The notes: generated by a model from the sequence alone, not told the origin. A stretch of DNA of 64,000 nt from Isosphaeraceae bacterium EP7 (GCA_038400315.1 CP151667.1:4661174-4725173); one strand, 5' to 3'. Positions 1 to 9,940 are shown, counted from the stretch's first letter. Numbers and translations: made by a program.

Positions 1-3000
1 GTGGCGACGTCGCGGCGACGAGATCGCACCGAGTCGCCAGCCGTTGGATCTCCGATTCGAGGGTGGAGAAGTTGACGGGCTTGGTGAGGTGGGCACGGAA
101 TCCGGCCGAGAGGCATCGCTGGACGTCGGCCTCCATTCCGTAGCCGCTCAGGGCAAGCGCCGGGACGTCTCGGTCCTCTCGTAATTGGCGGATCAGGTCG
201 ATGCCGGTGCCGTCGGGCAGGCCGAGGTCGCTGACCAGGATGTCAAAACGCGACGTTGCCGCGAGATTCAAGGCCGCTGCGATGCTATCCGCGGTGAGGA
301 CCTCGTGGCCGCGCCGCCTCAGCAAATTTGCCATCACCCGGAGCGTGTCCGGGTCATCCTCTACCAGCAGGATTGAGCAGGCTCGGTTCCCGGGGGCTTC
401 GTCGGGGCCGAGCTGGGCGAATCTCGGGGCCGGGATCGGCGCCGGGGCGGTCGGGAATTCGAGCCGGAACGTCGCCCCCTTGCCGATGCCGGGGCTGTAC
501 GCAGATAGGGTTCCTCCGAGCGCCTCGGTAACCCCCCGGCAGATGGCCAGCCCCAGGCCCAGCCCGCCAAACCTGCGTGTCGTCGTCCCCCCGCCTTGTT
601 CGAACGCGTTGAAGATCTTGGGGAGAACCTCGGGAGAAATCCCGACGCCATCGTCGCTAAATTCCAGGACGATCCTGGGACGGCCGTCCGGCTCGTCGCC
701 CGGGACGTTGAATGTGCGGATGACGAGATGACCTCCAGCGGGCGTGAACTTCAGGGCGTTTTTGAGCAGATTCCAGAAGACCTGCTGCATCCGGGCCATG
801 TCTACGAGGATGAAGACGTCATCGGCATGAAGCTCGGTTTCGATGGTGAGCTGCCCCGGCTTCATATCCGCGGTGGCAACCTCCAGGGCGCGCTGGAGTA
901 GAACATGCGCATGAATGACCTCCATCGAGAGGCGGAGCTTCCCCTGGCTGATCCTCGTGATGTCGAGGAGGTCGTCAATGAGGCGGGCCTCCAGCTCGAT
1001 ATTCCGCTTGGTCATCTCCAGGGTTGGCCCGAGCGTGGGCGGGGTATCGGGGTCGTCGAGCATCGCCGAGACCGCCGCGAGAACCGGGGTCAGCGGGGTC
1101 CGTAACTCGTGGGAGAGGTCGGCGAGGAATCGGTCCTTCGCCTTGCCCGCCCCTTCGAGCGCCACGTTCGCTTGTTCCAGGAGCATCTCGGAGTGCTTCC
1201 GTTCGGTCACCTCGACGACGACGACGCCAACGCCCCAGAGTTCCTGGAGTTGAGAATGGACCGGGTAATAGCTGACCACGAAGCAGCGAGGATGTTCGGA
1301 AGAAGCCTCCAGCTCTTCGTCTACCTCGATGTCAAGAATCGGCCGGCCCGTCTCCAGGACCTCGCCCAACTCGGGACCTAGAATGATGCCGAGCGGCGAT
1401 GGTTCGCCGTCGTTCCATCGTTCAAGGGCATCGTTGGGGTCGAGGCCGCAGATGGCGTTGAGCGTCCCGTTCATGCGGACGAGCTGCAGATCGTGGTCGA
1501 AGTAGGCGAGGCCGACGGGCGCCGTATAGAAGAGTGTGTCGAGCAGCGCGATCGCCTCGTTCATCGATCGGATGGCCTCGCGCGACTCCCGATACAATCG
1601 TGCATTGTCGACCGCCTGGGCCACCCTGGCGGCCAGATCGTCGACCATCTCGAGGTCAGCGAGGTCGTAGATCCTGCCAGATTCGGCGGTCACGACGCTG
1701 ATGACCCCGAGCGTCCGCCCTCGCGCGATCATGGGGGCCGAGATCGCCGAGCGGAACCCAAATCCTCGCAGGACCTCCAGGTGCTGTTCGTCACGCGCGA
1801 TGCCCTGCAGGATTGCATCGTTGATGGTCGGATAAAGCTCGGCCTGGCCGGTACGCAGCACTCTAGCCTGAGCGTGGCGTGCGTCCGGGGCAAAGGCATC
1901 GTCGCGGCCGACCGGCGTCGCCAGGGCCATCTTCGCGGGGTCGCTGTGGAAGAGGGCGTGCCGTCTGACCGATCCGTCGGGCTCGACCATCTCGACGAAA
2001 CACCAGTCGGCGATCGCGGGCACGACCAGCCTGGCGACGTTGTCGAGCGTGGTCTCGTCATTGAGCGACTGGGACAGCACGGTGCCCGCCCTTGCGAGGA
2101 ATTTCAGCCGTTCCTCAGCCCGTTTCCGCGCCGTGATGTCGATGCCGATCCCGACGAGCCGCGAATCCTTGCCCTCTTCGTCGACGAGCAGGCGTGCCTG
2201 GGTGGCGATCCAATGGGTCGAGGCGTCGGGCCGGACCACGCGGAACTCCGCGTTGAAGTCGGCCCCCGTCTCGACCGAAAGACGCATCGCACCCTCGACA
2301 TCCGCTCGATCTTCCTCATGAATCTGGGCGAAGAAGTCGCGTTCGGTCGTGCTCGACCCTTCGACCGCGAGGCCGGCCAGCGGGGCCAGGCTCTCCGACC
2401 AGCTCATCAGTCCCCGGCGAAAATCCCATTCCCAGGTGCCCATGCGTGCGGCCTCGATGGCGGCCCTGGCCGCACTTGCGGCCTCATTGGCACGCCTCGA
2501 CGCAGTCAGGTCGGCCACCGAGACGACTCGCTCGACGGGGATCGACGCGGTCCCACCGGCAGGGGCAATGCAGATCTGCACCCGGAGCCTCGTCCCATCG
2601 GGTCTCACGAATCGAGCTTCGAAGTTCTCAAGATCGACGTTCGGGCGTGCCCGTAAGCTCTCCGAGAACACGCCGACATCCTCGGGGGCGACGAAGTCGG
2701 TCAGGTTCCGGCCGGCCATCAGCCCCGCCTGTCGGCCGAGGAGAATGGCCAGGCTCGGGTTGATATAACGAATCGAACCCCGCTCATCCGTGATGCAGAG
2801 TCCGATCGGGGCCTTCTGCACCAGCCTTCGGAACCGATCCTGCGGCAGCGGAGCCGTCTCCACCTGCACCGGGACTCTCGACTCACGCGCCGTCAGGCGG
2901 CTTGCGAGGAGCAGGCCTAGAGGCAGGAGGCCGGCGATGGCAACGCCAGCGAGGCTCGGACCTGTTCCCAGACGTTGGCCGAGGAGGATGCCGGCGATCG

Positions 3001-3052
3001 CGGCCAGGGCCAATGCCCAACCCCTGGCGTTTCCTGAGCGCACGCCTTGCAT
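1..3052 (-). CDS. Hybrid sensor histidine kinase/response regulator, cut at its C-terminus by the window start
   Basis: Reads open from ATG at 3052 through base 1, so only the last few residues are missing. Two hydrophobic segments (about residues 10-50) suggest a membrane anchor with almost no periplasmic sensor. Then come PAS (about 70-190), a second PAS (200-308), GAF (315-484) and a third PAS (495-618). The HisKA domain carries the H-box SHELRTPL with phospho-acceptor H648. HATPase_c follows (about 730-858; NLLKNALKF and GLGLGLAI boxes), then a receiver domain from about 890 with D942 in SDLGLPDG. It should autophosphorylate on H648 and pass the phosphate to D942; the signal is probably cytoplasmic, read by PAS/GAF. 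No DNA-binding domain is visible before the edge. The function class is certain; the signal is unknown. Confidence 0.93.
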   Translation of the reverse strand, partial: MQGVRSGNARGWALALAAIAGILLGQRLGTGPSLAGVAIAGLLPLGLLLASRLTARESRVPVQVETAPLPQDRFRRLVQKAPIGLCITDERGSIRYINPSLAILLGRQAGLMAGRNLTDFVAPEDVGVFSESLRARPNVDLENFEARFVRPDGTRLRVQICIAPAGGTASIPVERVVSVADLTASRRANEAASAARAAIEAARMGTWEWDFRRGLMSWSESLAPLAGLAVEGSSTTERDFFAQIHEEDRADVEGAMRLSVETGADFNAEFRVVRPDASTHWIATQARLLVDEEGKDSRLVGIGIDITARKRAEERLKFLARAGTVLSQSLNDETTLDNVARLVVPAIADWCFVEMVEPDGSVRRHALFHSDPAKMALATPVGRDDAFAPDARHAQARVLRTGQAELYPTINDAILQGIARDEQHLEVLRGFGFRSAISAPMIARGRTLGVISVVTAESGRIYDLADLEMVDDLAARVAQAVDNARLYRESREAIRSMNEAIALLDTLFYTAPVGLAYFDHDLQLVRMNGTLNAICGLDPNDALERWNDGEPSPLGIILGPELGEVLETGRPILDIEVDEELEASSEHPRCFVVSYYPVHSQLQELWGVGVVVVEVTERKHSEMLLEQANVALEGAGKAKDRFLADLSHELRTPLTPVLAAVSAMLDDPDTPPTLGPTLEMTKRNIELEARLIDDLLDITRISQGKLRLSMEVIHAHVLLQRALEVATADMKPGQLTIETELHADDVFILVDMARMQQVFWNLLKNALKFTPAGGHLVIRTFNVPGDEPDGRPRIVLEFSDDGVGISPEVLPKIFNAFEQGGGTTTRRFGGLGLGLAICRGVTEALGGTLSAYSPGIGKGATFRLEFPTAPAPIPAPRFAQLGPDEAPGNRACSILLVEDDPDTLRVMANLLRRRGHEVLTADSIAAALNLAATSRFDILVSDLGLPDGTGIDLIRQLREDRDVPALALSGYGMEADVQRCLSAGFRAHLTKPVNFSTLESEIQRLATRCDLVAATSP

Positions 3053-3280
3053 CGTGCCTCCCTCGCCATGCCGAGACGACTTCGGCGTCGGTCAAACGGC
3101 AGAAAGATAAGTGGATTCAAGAGCTGCTTCAGACGGAATTGCGTCGTCAGCTTCGAACAACATAGCCGCGAATGCGGCGATAGGGAAGCGTTCAACAAGT
3201 CGTAAGTTGATCGACTCAAAGCATTGCGAGCCTGCTTGGATCGAGCGTTGATCGACCGGGTTCACGCATCACTGTATGCT

Positions 3281-4399
3281 CTACAAGGCCCTGAATGGGA
3301 TGCGAAATGTCCTCGTTTCGTCGAGATTCGTCGAGGGGCGGGCGACGTCGACCTCGAATGGATGCAGGAGGTTATTGCCGGAACGATCTTCCAGGATGGC
3401 CTCGATCACAACCCGATAGCCCATCTTCGTCCATGCTTGCTTCGGACGGAATCGCCAGCGAGTTTCTCCGCGATCGACCTCGATGCTGCCCTCAATCGAC
3501 TGATCTTCACCCACCTCGACCCGAAGGGCGCTTCGAAGAAGGGCGTCGTCCAGCGGCTCGGGGAAGTCGATCGAAACCGGCTCCAGGCTCCCGACCCGAG
3601 GAGGGGTGAGCTTCCAGCTTGAGAGGGCAGGCGAGACTTCGTCGGCGCAGGTCGCCCGGAACGGTTTACGGAATTCTTCGGCAAGGACATTCCCGCCTGC
3701 ATCGGGCCATTCCTTGCGGATTCTCAGCGTGTATGAGCGACCCGAGATCAGGATCGGGCCTTCCTCCTCGCGCGGGACGAGCCCCCGCTTGATCCTTCCC
3801 GGGTCGAGGAGCAGCGTCAGGCGGGTGCCCGTGGGATCCCAGAGTTCCTCGCCAAGCTCGAGGAAGGGAAGGCTGAGTGGTCGGTCGTCCCGATCGAGAA
3901 TCTGGACGTGAGTATATGCCTCACCTCGAGCCATTGGTGCCGAGAACGTGACGTAGAATTTCAGTAGGTTTTCCGGCAAGTCCTCAGCCGTGGGCGTTAC
4001 TCGTATCACGCGCGCCGGAGGACCGCTGGGAGGCCTCGGCAGGCTGAAGTCCGCGTGGATCGCGGGGCGTCCTTCAAGGTGCAGGGATCCTCGATAAATC
4101 AGGCCCGGTTGGAGCGGAAATCTCGGCTCGAACCGGAGTGTCTGGCCGACGACGCGGCAGCGCCCCAGCATCGGCGGCCCCTCGGCGTCCTTCAGCCGGA
4201 CGGTCAAGAGTTCGGACAGCCACCCCGGATCGGCAGCCCTCCCGGCCAGCGTCTTCCAGGCTTGCGGTTCCAGACCTTCGACGATGACCACGGCCGAGGG
4301 CCCGCCGGTCTCAAGCCTGATCTTCGGCCCCTGGCCGTCCGCGAAGGCGACCGAGGTGAACAACAACGCGTAGGCCATCGCGTGGAGCCTGAGATCCAT
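3281..4399 (-). CDS. Secreted protein with bacterial Ig-like (SbsA_Ig-type) segments
   Basis: A 372-residue protein with a signal peptide starting MDLRLHAMAYALLFTSVAFA. I chose the ATG at 4399; the frame stays open upstream to 4513, but that extension is basic, unlike coding sequence, and would bury the signal peptide. The body is beta-rich. Phrases such as VTFSAPMARGEAYTHVQI (about residues 150-170) and SIDFPEPLDDALLRSALRVEV near residue 290 resemble the Ig-like domain used in surface proteins, where a structural 'extreme value' phrase precedes a strand. No catalytic motif is seen. It lies between the sensor kinase and another secreted protein on the same strand. The exact role is unknown. 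Confidence 0.72.
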   Translation of the reverse strand: MDLRLHAMAYALLFTSVAFADGQGPKIRLETGGPSAVVIVEGLEPQAWKTLAGRAADPGWLSELLTVRLKDAEGPPMLGRCRVVGQTLRFEPRFPLQPGLIYRGSLHLEGRPAIHADFSLPRPPSGPPARVIRVTPTAEDLPENLLKFYVTFSAPMARGEAYTHVQILDRDDRPLSLPFLELGEELWDPTGTRLTLLLDPGRIKRGLVPREEEGPILISGRSYTLRIRKEWPDAGGNVLAEEFRKPFRATCADEVSPALSSWKLTPPRVGSLEPVSIDFPEPLDDALLRSALRVEVGEDQSIEGSIEVDRGETRWRFRPKQAWTKMGYRVVIEAILEDRSGNNLLHPFEVDVARPSTNLDETRTFRIPFRAL

Positions 4400-4535
4400 C
4401 TGGGTCTTCCGTGCGGTAGTCGGCGTCGTCGGGGCGAAAAACCCCCGGCGTCCCATCCATGATCGGCCGGAGGTTCCAGTGCGATCGGCGACCGACCGTT
4501 CCCTGGTCGTCATTCGCCATGCGTCCGGCTTCAGG

Positions 4536-5633
4536 TCAGGGGAGGTCGATGGTGCGAAGGTCGAGCGACCCGTTCTCGCCGCGGACGAGGATCACCGCGT
4601 GATGGTCGTCGAGCTTGTCGAGCTGCTCGACGCCCTTCAGCTCGGCGATGGTCTCGTAGGGGACGCCCTTGGTCTCCGCGACCTTATCGGTGATGGGCTC
4701 GGCGGTGTCGGCCCCTTCGGTCGGGATCTTCATGACGCCCCGGCTGCTGTTGGCCAGCAGGAGGTAGTCCTTGCCATCCTTGCTGTAGGCGACGAGGTCG
4801 AGCGGCTTGTTGCGGTTGCCCAGCTCGGCGATCGTCTTCCCCTTGACGTGCGAGCCCGGCTTCAGGGCGGCGACGGGGATCTTCACCAGCGGGGTGCAGG
4901 TGTAAGCGGCCAGCAGGTGCGGCTCACCCTTGATCGAGTAAGGCACGAACGTCCGGACTGGGCTGCGAGTCTCGAAGCCGCCGTGGGCCCCGTGGTAAAT
5001 CTCGAGGCTGGTGCCGTCACCCGACTCGACGAACGGGTAGGGGATGGCCATCAGCCTGGATGCGAAGTTCTCGTTGGACAGGCCGGCGACGAAGACCTTG
5101 CCGTCCAGGAACGCGATGTCGGTGATGGCATCGGTCCGGCCATTGCGAGGGGCATTGGCGGCGGGAAGGTTCGGTAGGGACGCCTTCGCGAAGTTGACGT
5201 TTTCGAGCGGGACCAACTCGACCGTCCCGCTCCCGTCCACGCGCAGGACAGCCGGCATGGCCTCTGGGCCATTACCGCGAGCGACGGACAGATATGCCTT
5301 GCCTGACGCCGGGTTCACGGCGACGTCCTGGATCAGGATCGACTTTGCGGTAGTCCCCAGCAGCCCGGCGATCTTCTCGTTGATCGCGGTGGCCTTGAGG
5401 GTGGCCTTGCTCGGCGGGGGCGTGGTATCGCCTGTCTCGACGGCGAAGATCGAACCGCCCTTGGTGTCGCCGATGAAGAGCAAGCCATTCGGGCCGAAGG
5501 CGAGCGCACCGGCAGACTTCAGCTCCGGGGTACCTTTCGTCATCCCGGCGGGCGGATCGGCCGCATAGGCGGTCGTCGCCAAAAGAGCTGCGCCCAGCAG
5601 GGCGGGCATTGCGAGTCGGTTCGGATGGTTCAT
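4536..5633 (-). CDS. Secreted protein, probable beta-propeller of unknown function
   Basis: 365 residues with a clear signal peptide ending ALLATTAYAADPP. The mature part has repeated short strands with GxN/GDT turns (FGPNGLLFIGDTKGGSIFAV near residues 45-65, later IAFLDGKVFVAGLSN and YSKDGKDYLLLANSSRG). This pattern is typical of NHL/SMP-30-like propellers, but the match is by eye. The start ATG is preceded by GGAGAG about 10 bases upstream. It is co-directional with its neighbours but separated by 137 and 248 bases, so operon membership is uncertain. Substrate or partner unknown. Confidence 0.75.
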   Translation of the reverse strand: MNHPNRLAMPALLGAALLATTAYAADPPAGMTKGTPELKSAGALAFGPNGLLFIGDTKGGSIFAVETGDTTPPPSKATLKATAINEKIAGLLGTTAKSILIQDVAVNPASGKAYLSVARGNGPEAMPAVLRVDGSGTVELVPLENVNFAKASLPNLPAANAPRNGRTDAITDIAFLDGKVFVAGLSNENFASRLMAIPYPFVESGDGTSLEIYHGAHGGFETRSPVRTFVPYSIKGEPHLLAAYTCTPLVKIPVAALKPGSHVKGKTIAELGNRNKPLDLVAYSKDGKDYLLLANSSRGVMKIPTEGADTAEPITDKVAETKGVPYETIAELKGVEQLDKLDDHHAVILVRGENGSLDLRTIDLP

Positions 5634-5881
5634 GGTGGATGCTCTCCGGTCCGTGGTTCGAAGGGGTGTGGACGCCGGGTCGAGTCGCCACGAGTCTGGT
5701 CGAGGTCAGGGCGACGGCACAACAAGTTAGCGACACGCCCGCCCGTTCCGGCCTCGACTTCGGTCAGACCCGCCAAGAAATTGCAAAAGGGGGACGATCT
5801 GTCCCCTCCGGTCGTGCCCGGTCGGGGTGCCGACGGAGGTGACTCAAGCGGAGGATCGGAAGATCCGATCGCAAGGGGCGA

Positions 5882-6445
5882 TCATTGGATCTTCACCGAT
5901 CCATCCTCGGCCACGTCAAAGTTCATGGTCTTCGCGCCGGTGATTTCGACCGCGATCCCCGACTCCTGCGGATTGACCAGCTTCAAGGGCGTGACATAGC
6001 GGTATTTCCGGCCCCCGCGGTCGGTCATCAGGTCCTTAGCATTCGGAGACTGCCTGCGGGCCTGCGATGCTTTCGCCTTGGCCTTCATGTAGCCCAGCGG
6101 ATTCGACTCGAGGTCGATGACCTCCGAATCGGCAACCGGCTTGGCTTCGACCCCGGTGATCCCCACCTTATGCGACCCGACGATGACACCGTCTCCGGAA
6201 CTTTCCGTCGACATGATGTAGTGGCCGCCGGCGATGATCGAGCCGACGGCCGGGGGGCCCTCTGTTCCCTTAGATTCGTCGGGCATGAAGAAGATCGTCC
6301 CATTCTCCACGGGCTGGCCGTTGAAGGTCACCTTGCCGGAAACCTTGGCCAATGTCAGGCCGTTGTCGGGGCCGCAACTGAAGGCGGAGCACGCAGCCAG
6401 CATGCCAGCGAGAATCCATCCGCGGGGAGGATTCGGGGTCTTCAT
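5882..6445 (-). CDS. Small lipoprotein with carboxypeptidase-regulatory-like domain
   Basis: 187 residues. The N-terminus has a signal sequence with a textbook lipobox (LAAC, C19), so it should be lipid-anchored. The segment VSGKVTFNGQPVENGTIFFMP is the start of the small beta-sandwich found in planctomycete carboxypeptidase-regulatory-like lipoproteins. In many planctomycete genomes such a gene sits directly after a DUF1559 gene, exactly as here (88 bases downstream on the same strand). The function of the pair is not established. GAGGGA just upstream of the ATG fits a ribosome-binding site. Confidence 0.85.
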   Translation of the reverse strand: MKTPNPPRGWILAGMLAACSAFSCGPDNGLTLAKVSGKVTFNGQPVENGTIFFMPDESKGTEGPPAVGSIIAGGHYIMSTESSGDGVIVGSHKVGITGVEAKPVADSEVIDLESNPLGYMKAKAKASQARRQSPNAKDLMTDRGGRKYRYVTPLKLVNPQESGIAVEITGAKTMNFDVAEDGSVKIQ

Positions 6446-6532
6446 GGGGATCCCTCGTGGACGAAAGGCCGGGTGACGACAGCTCCATCGGCGGGCTCGT
6501 CGCCCCGGCTCGCGGCATGTCTTTGACCGGAC

Positions 6533-7555
6533 TCAGAAGGCGTCCGACGAGACGATCTCGCCGCCGGCCCTGGTCCCCAGGGCGTTGTAGATTCTGGCGC
6601 TGATGGTCTGCTTGATGAACTTGACCGACCCATCGGCCATGGCGAAGTTGGCGCCGCCGGGGTGCCAGCTCTTGAAGCCATAATTGACCGTCTGATTTCG
6701 CCAGCAACGCAGGGCCTGGCTGAAATTGTTGAGCTGGCTGATGTCGCAGGTCGTCCCATCCGAGGGGTCGCGTTCGCCGTCCTTCAGCGTGCTCTTCCAG
6801 TTCAGAGGGATGACCGTCGACGCATAAGTGCCATCTCCATTAACCCAGAGCAGCGATCCATTCATGTTGGGCGAGCATTCGCCGACGAGGAGGGTGTTGC
6901 TGCTGCCGTCGGTGCAATCCCTCAACCCAGTCGTCTGGCCATTGCTACAATCGCCGAAGATGCCGCGGAATTTCCCGCCACATCCCCAGTTCGGCCCCAG
7001 GCCAGGGAGGCTCTCGCCCGAGTAGAAATCGAAGGTGGTATTGCCGATCTTCATATCGCCCCAGTTGCCGACGTAACAGGTCACGCCGCCGCTGAACGGT
7101 TGGCCAAGCGCCACAATCGTCGTCCAACGCATGTTGTCCATCTTGCCGGTCCCAACCTGATCCGATGGGCACAGGAAGGCACTTATGGACGAGCGCCATA
7201 CCGTGACATTGGGGTCCTGGAGCGCCAGATCGTTGCTCGCGACGGAGATGTTATTCCGGGAAAAGTTGATGGAATTGTAGACATTCGTCTGCTCGATTTG
7301 CGGCAGTACGAAGGCCATCCAGTTCCACCATGTGCCGTTCCAACCCGTGTCGGCGATCGAGCCCGGTGCGAAGCTACCCACGACATCATGGTAATTGTGC
7401 ATCGCCAGGCCGAGTTGCTTCAGATTATTGATGCATTGGGCGCGACGGGCCGCCTCGCGAGCTGACTGCACGGCGGGGAGGAGCAGGGCGATTAAAACCG
7501 CGATGATCGAGATTACGACCAGCAGCTCGATCAGCGTGAAGCCTCGGCGTCGCAT
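6533..7555 (-). CDS. DUF1559 protein with prepilin-type N-terminal methylation motif
   Basis: 340 residues from the ATG at 7555, where the mature-type sequence MRRRGFTLIELLVVISIIAV begins. An in-frame extension to 7732 would bury this motif and is rejected. RRRG-FTLIE is a type IV prepilin/pseudopilin cleavage and N-methylation site followed by a hydrophobic helix and SAREAARRAQCINNLKQL, the hallmark of the large planctomycete DUF1559 family. The C-terminal SWHPGGANFAMADGSVKFI is the family's second conserved block. The protein is presumably processed by a prepilin peptidase and displayed at the cell surface. Planctomycetes carry many paralogues of unresolved role. It is probably co-transcribed with the lipoprotein downstream. 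Confidence 0.93.
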   Translation of the reverse strand: MRRRGFTLIELLVVISIIAVLIALLLPAVQSAREAARRAQCINNLKQLGLAMHNYHDVVGSFAPGSIADTGWNGTWWNWMAFVLPQIEQTNVYNSINFSRNNISVASNDLALQDPNVTVWRSSISAFLCPSDQVGTGKMDNMRWTTIVALGQPFSGGVTCYVGNWGDMKIGNTTFDFYSGESLPGLGPNWGCGGKFRGIFGDCSNGQTTGLRDCTDGSSNTLLVGECSPNMNGSLLWVNGDGTYASTVIPLNWKSTLKDGERDPSDGTTCDISQLNNFSQALRCWRNQTVNYGFKSWHPGGANFAMADGSVKFIKQTISARIYNALGTRAGGEIVSSDAF

Positions 7556-8023
7556 GGGACGGACCCTCGAAGAGAGGTTGGATTCGGCGAGTTGGCGAAC
7601 AAGCCTTCGTCCCGGGCCCCGTGATTGGAGCTGTGACGGGGTGGGCGTGGGCACGCAGCATACCCCGGCACGCACGCGACCGATCCAGATCCCGAGATCC
7701 TTTGAATTACATCGCCCCGGACGTCCGTGCAAGCAGAATCCCGCGCAATAAGACTTGGTGAGGTCGATCGACCCGCCGCGGCAAGATACGCGGTGTCGAC
7801 CGACCTTCGATCCTGCCTCCTTGCATGATCGAAGCCCTCATGATGAGCCTGAGCAATATGCCAGGCCAATCGATGCGAGATCGCTGTCGATTTTCTTCAC
7901 TCGTCTTCCGGGAGTTGCCCGTTTTGGACGAGGCGCATGGACTTGCAGAGAACCGCTCGGGCGGACCGTAGTCGGATCCTCGAAAGTCGGGGCATCTTCG
8001 CCCACGGTCCGATGCGGGCCGTC
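7556..8023. other. Intergenic region, no gene seen
   Basis: 468 bases between the start of the DUF1559 gene and the end of the response regulator gene. Open frames here are arginine/proline-rich and look like chance reading in GC-rich DNA. It must contain the promoter of the DUF1559 gene; I cannot place it with confidence. Confidence 0.5.
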
Positions 8024-8416
8024 TCAGTCGTCGTCCTCGACGGAGAGATTGAGGACTTTTTCCACGGACCGAATGAGCTTCTCCATGGCGAACGGCTTGC
8101 GGAGGTAGTCTCTCACCCCAAGCATCTCGGCGTAGGCTCGATGGCGGCTGCCTTCGTTCCCCGTAATCATGATCGTAGGGATCAGGCCGCCGGGTCGGCT
8201 CTTGAGCTTCTCGAGGACAAGGAAGCCCGACTTCTTGGGCATCATCATGTCGAGGATGATCAGGTCGGGCGACTCACGCTCGGCGACAGCGAGGCCGGCA
8301 TTGCCGTCGCGTGCGACGAGGATGCGGAACCCTTTGCCTTCGAGCACGGTCCGCATCGCTTCGATGATCTCGCCGTCGTCGTCGACCAGCAGGATGGTCT
8401 TGGGCAGTTGGGGCAT
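8024..8416 (-). CDS. Single-domain response regulator (CheY-like receiver)
   Basis: 130 residues from the ATG at 8416. All receiver landmarks are present: acidic pair D12/D13 in LLVDDDGEI, phospho-acceptor D56 in IILDMMMPKKSG, T85 in IMITGN and K107 in YLRKPF. Nothing follows the receiver except a short acidic tail (VEDDD), so output must be by protein-protein contact, as in CheY or Spo0F. An in-frame extension to 8491 exists but lacks receiver character. No kinase is adjacent; the hybrid kinase at 1-3052 is on the same strand but five kilobases away. The gene diverges from the lipoprotein gene at 8659. Confidence 0.92.
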   Translation of the reverse strand: MPQLPKTILLVDDDGEIIEAMRTVLEGKGFRILVARDGNAGLAVAERESPDLIILDMMMPKKSGFLVLEKLKSRPGGLIPTIMITGNEGSRHRAYAEMLGVRDYLRKPFAMEKLIRSVEKVLNLSVEDDD

Positions 8417-8658
8417 GGGGTTGGGTCTCGCGCGGCGGGCTCGCTCGGTGTGATGAAGGGTCATCATAAAGACCGGGATGCACACGGGCAAGGGTGGGGC
8501 ACGACACAGGCTCTGCCGCCGCGGAATCGGCCCGGTTGTCGCTTCCGCCCGGAAGTTCCGTCCGTCATAATCGAAGGAGAAGTGGCAACGCGTGCATGGG
8601 CTTCGAGAGTGTGCGTGCGCGGACTTTTATTCGACCGAGCCCAGAGAGAGGCAGACCG

Positions 8659-9696
8659 ATGAGACCGACGAGAAGCGACGCGGCTCGGTGGGCCCTTGCG
8701 GGGCTCAGCGTCTTCTGGCTTGGCTGCGGAGGGGGCGACGATGTCCCCGATCCTGAGTCGGATTCCACCGCGGCCGTCGCGGGCGCGCCCGCCTCGTCGC
8801 CCATTCCCGCCCCCGCCGCCCAGGCACCCGCGGCCGTCCAGGCACCAGTCGCGGCGGCGGTCGCCGAGAATCCCGTTAAGGCCGATCCCACGACGGCCTC
8901 GGCACCGGCTGGGGCCCCCCTGCAGGCGGCTTCGGCTGAGGTTTCCCCCGCGACTTCCGCGGCGGAGCCGGTCGAGGAAACCGCGGCGGTCGCGGCCGCT
9001 CCCGTGAACGGCGCGACTTCCGAGATGCTCGCCCTTTCCAAGGGGGCCGCAGCGCCAATCGCCGAGGGCGACCCGGCCAATCCGGGCGCGCCGGTCCCAG
9101 GGGCCCCGACGACTCCCCAGTCTCAGCAGCAGATGATGATGGCGGGCCGAGCAGCGGGCCGCGATCAGCCGCCTGGAAATCCGTTCAACCCCCAGCAACA
9201 GATGCAAGGGCCAGCCGGGATGCCCGGCGGGATGCCCGGCAGCCAGCGGTCGATGGATGGCTCAGGCGGTGCGGGTTCCCCCGGGACTCCGGCCAAGCCG
9301 GGAGACTACCGCACGCCGATGGGGGCGGTCACCGCGTTCGTCGATGCGGTCAAGGCGAAGAATCGGGACTCTCTGCTGGAAGCCACGGCAATGCGTGCCA
9401 GCCGCATCGCGGCCGTCAAGAATCAGCGGCTCTTCGGCTCGATCCTCGACGGCAGCATCTCGGACGAAGACCTCGATGATCTCGCGGAGATCTTCGACGG
9501 CTATACCGTGTCGATGAAGCTGCCGGCGCACAATACCGGCGAATCCAGCGTCCTGCTCTCGAAGACCGAAGGCCGAAAGCAGCTGACGCGTCGTGTCGAG
9601 GTTCGGCATGAAAAGGCGGGGTGGAAGGTCAGTGACTTCACCGGCTACCGCGACATGCAATCGTCGGGCTCTGGCATCCGCAGGAAGTCAAAATGA
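8659..9696 (+). CDS. Ala/Pro-rich lipoprotein, function unknown
   Basis: 345 residues. The N-terminus MRPTRSDAARWALAGLSV ends in a lipobox FWLGC (C23), which fixes the ATG at 8659 over an in-frame start at 8494. Residues about 30-210 are low-complexity (Ala, Pro, Val, then Gln/Met/Gly-rich), a flexible tether. The C-terminal part (from about residue 215; PMGAVTAFVDAVKAKNRDSL onward) looks like a compact alpha+beta domain of the kind seen in NTF2/SnoaL-like proteins, ending with a strand pattern RRVEVRHEKAGWKVSDF. That fold assignment is a guess from pattern. A strong terminator follows at 9751. Confidence 0.82.
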   Translation: MRPTRSDAARWALAGLSVFWLGCGGGDDVPDPESDSTAAVAGAPASSPIPAPAAQAPAAVQAPVAAAVAENPVKADPTTASAPAGAPLQAASAEVSPATSAAEPVEETAAVAAAPVNGATSEMLALSKGAAAPIAEGDPANPGAPVPGAPTTPQSQQQMMMAGRAAGRDQPPGNPFNPQQQMQGPAGMPGGMPGSQRSMDGSGGAGSPGTPAKPGDYRTPMGAVTAFVDAVKAKNRDSLLEATAMRASRIAAVKNQRLFGSILDGSISDEDLDDLAEIFDGYTVSMKLPAHNTGESSVLLSKTEGRKQLTRRVEVRHEKAGWKVSDFTGYRDMQSSGSGIRRKSK

Positions 9697-9750
9697 CATC
9701 CATCTCAGGCATTGTGTAAGTCTGACACAGCTGTCCGTGTAAGAATGACG

Positions 9751-9789
9751 CGCCTCTGCCGCGAAATAATCCGCGGCAGAGGCGTTTTT
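9751..9789 (+). terminator. Rho-independent terminator after the 8659-9696 gene
   Basis: Perfect 13-bp stem CGCCTCTGCCGCG / CGCGGCAGAGGCG with an 8-base loop (AAATAATC), followed directly by five T residues. Confidence 0.9.
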
Positions 9790-9940
9790 GTTCAAGTTTC
9801 GGACTTGATCGACCGGTGCCGAAGGCGGATTGGGCAGTTTGGATTGATTGGCACCGATTGTGCTTTTTCTTGGTCCACTCGATTCCGGCCGACATGATGT
9901 CGCCGCACCATCCGCCCGAGTTTCAAGGAAGGAATTCGGA

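Noticed and set aside
1493-2656. 387-residue open frame on the plus strand
   Set aside because: Antisense to the GAF/PAS part of the sensor kinase, which reads open throughout and has all its motifs.
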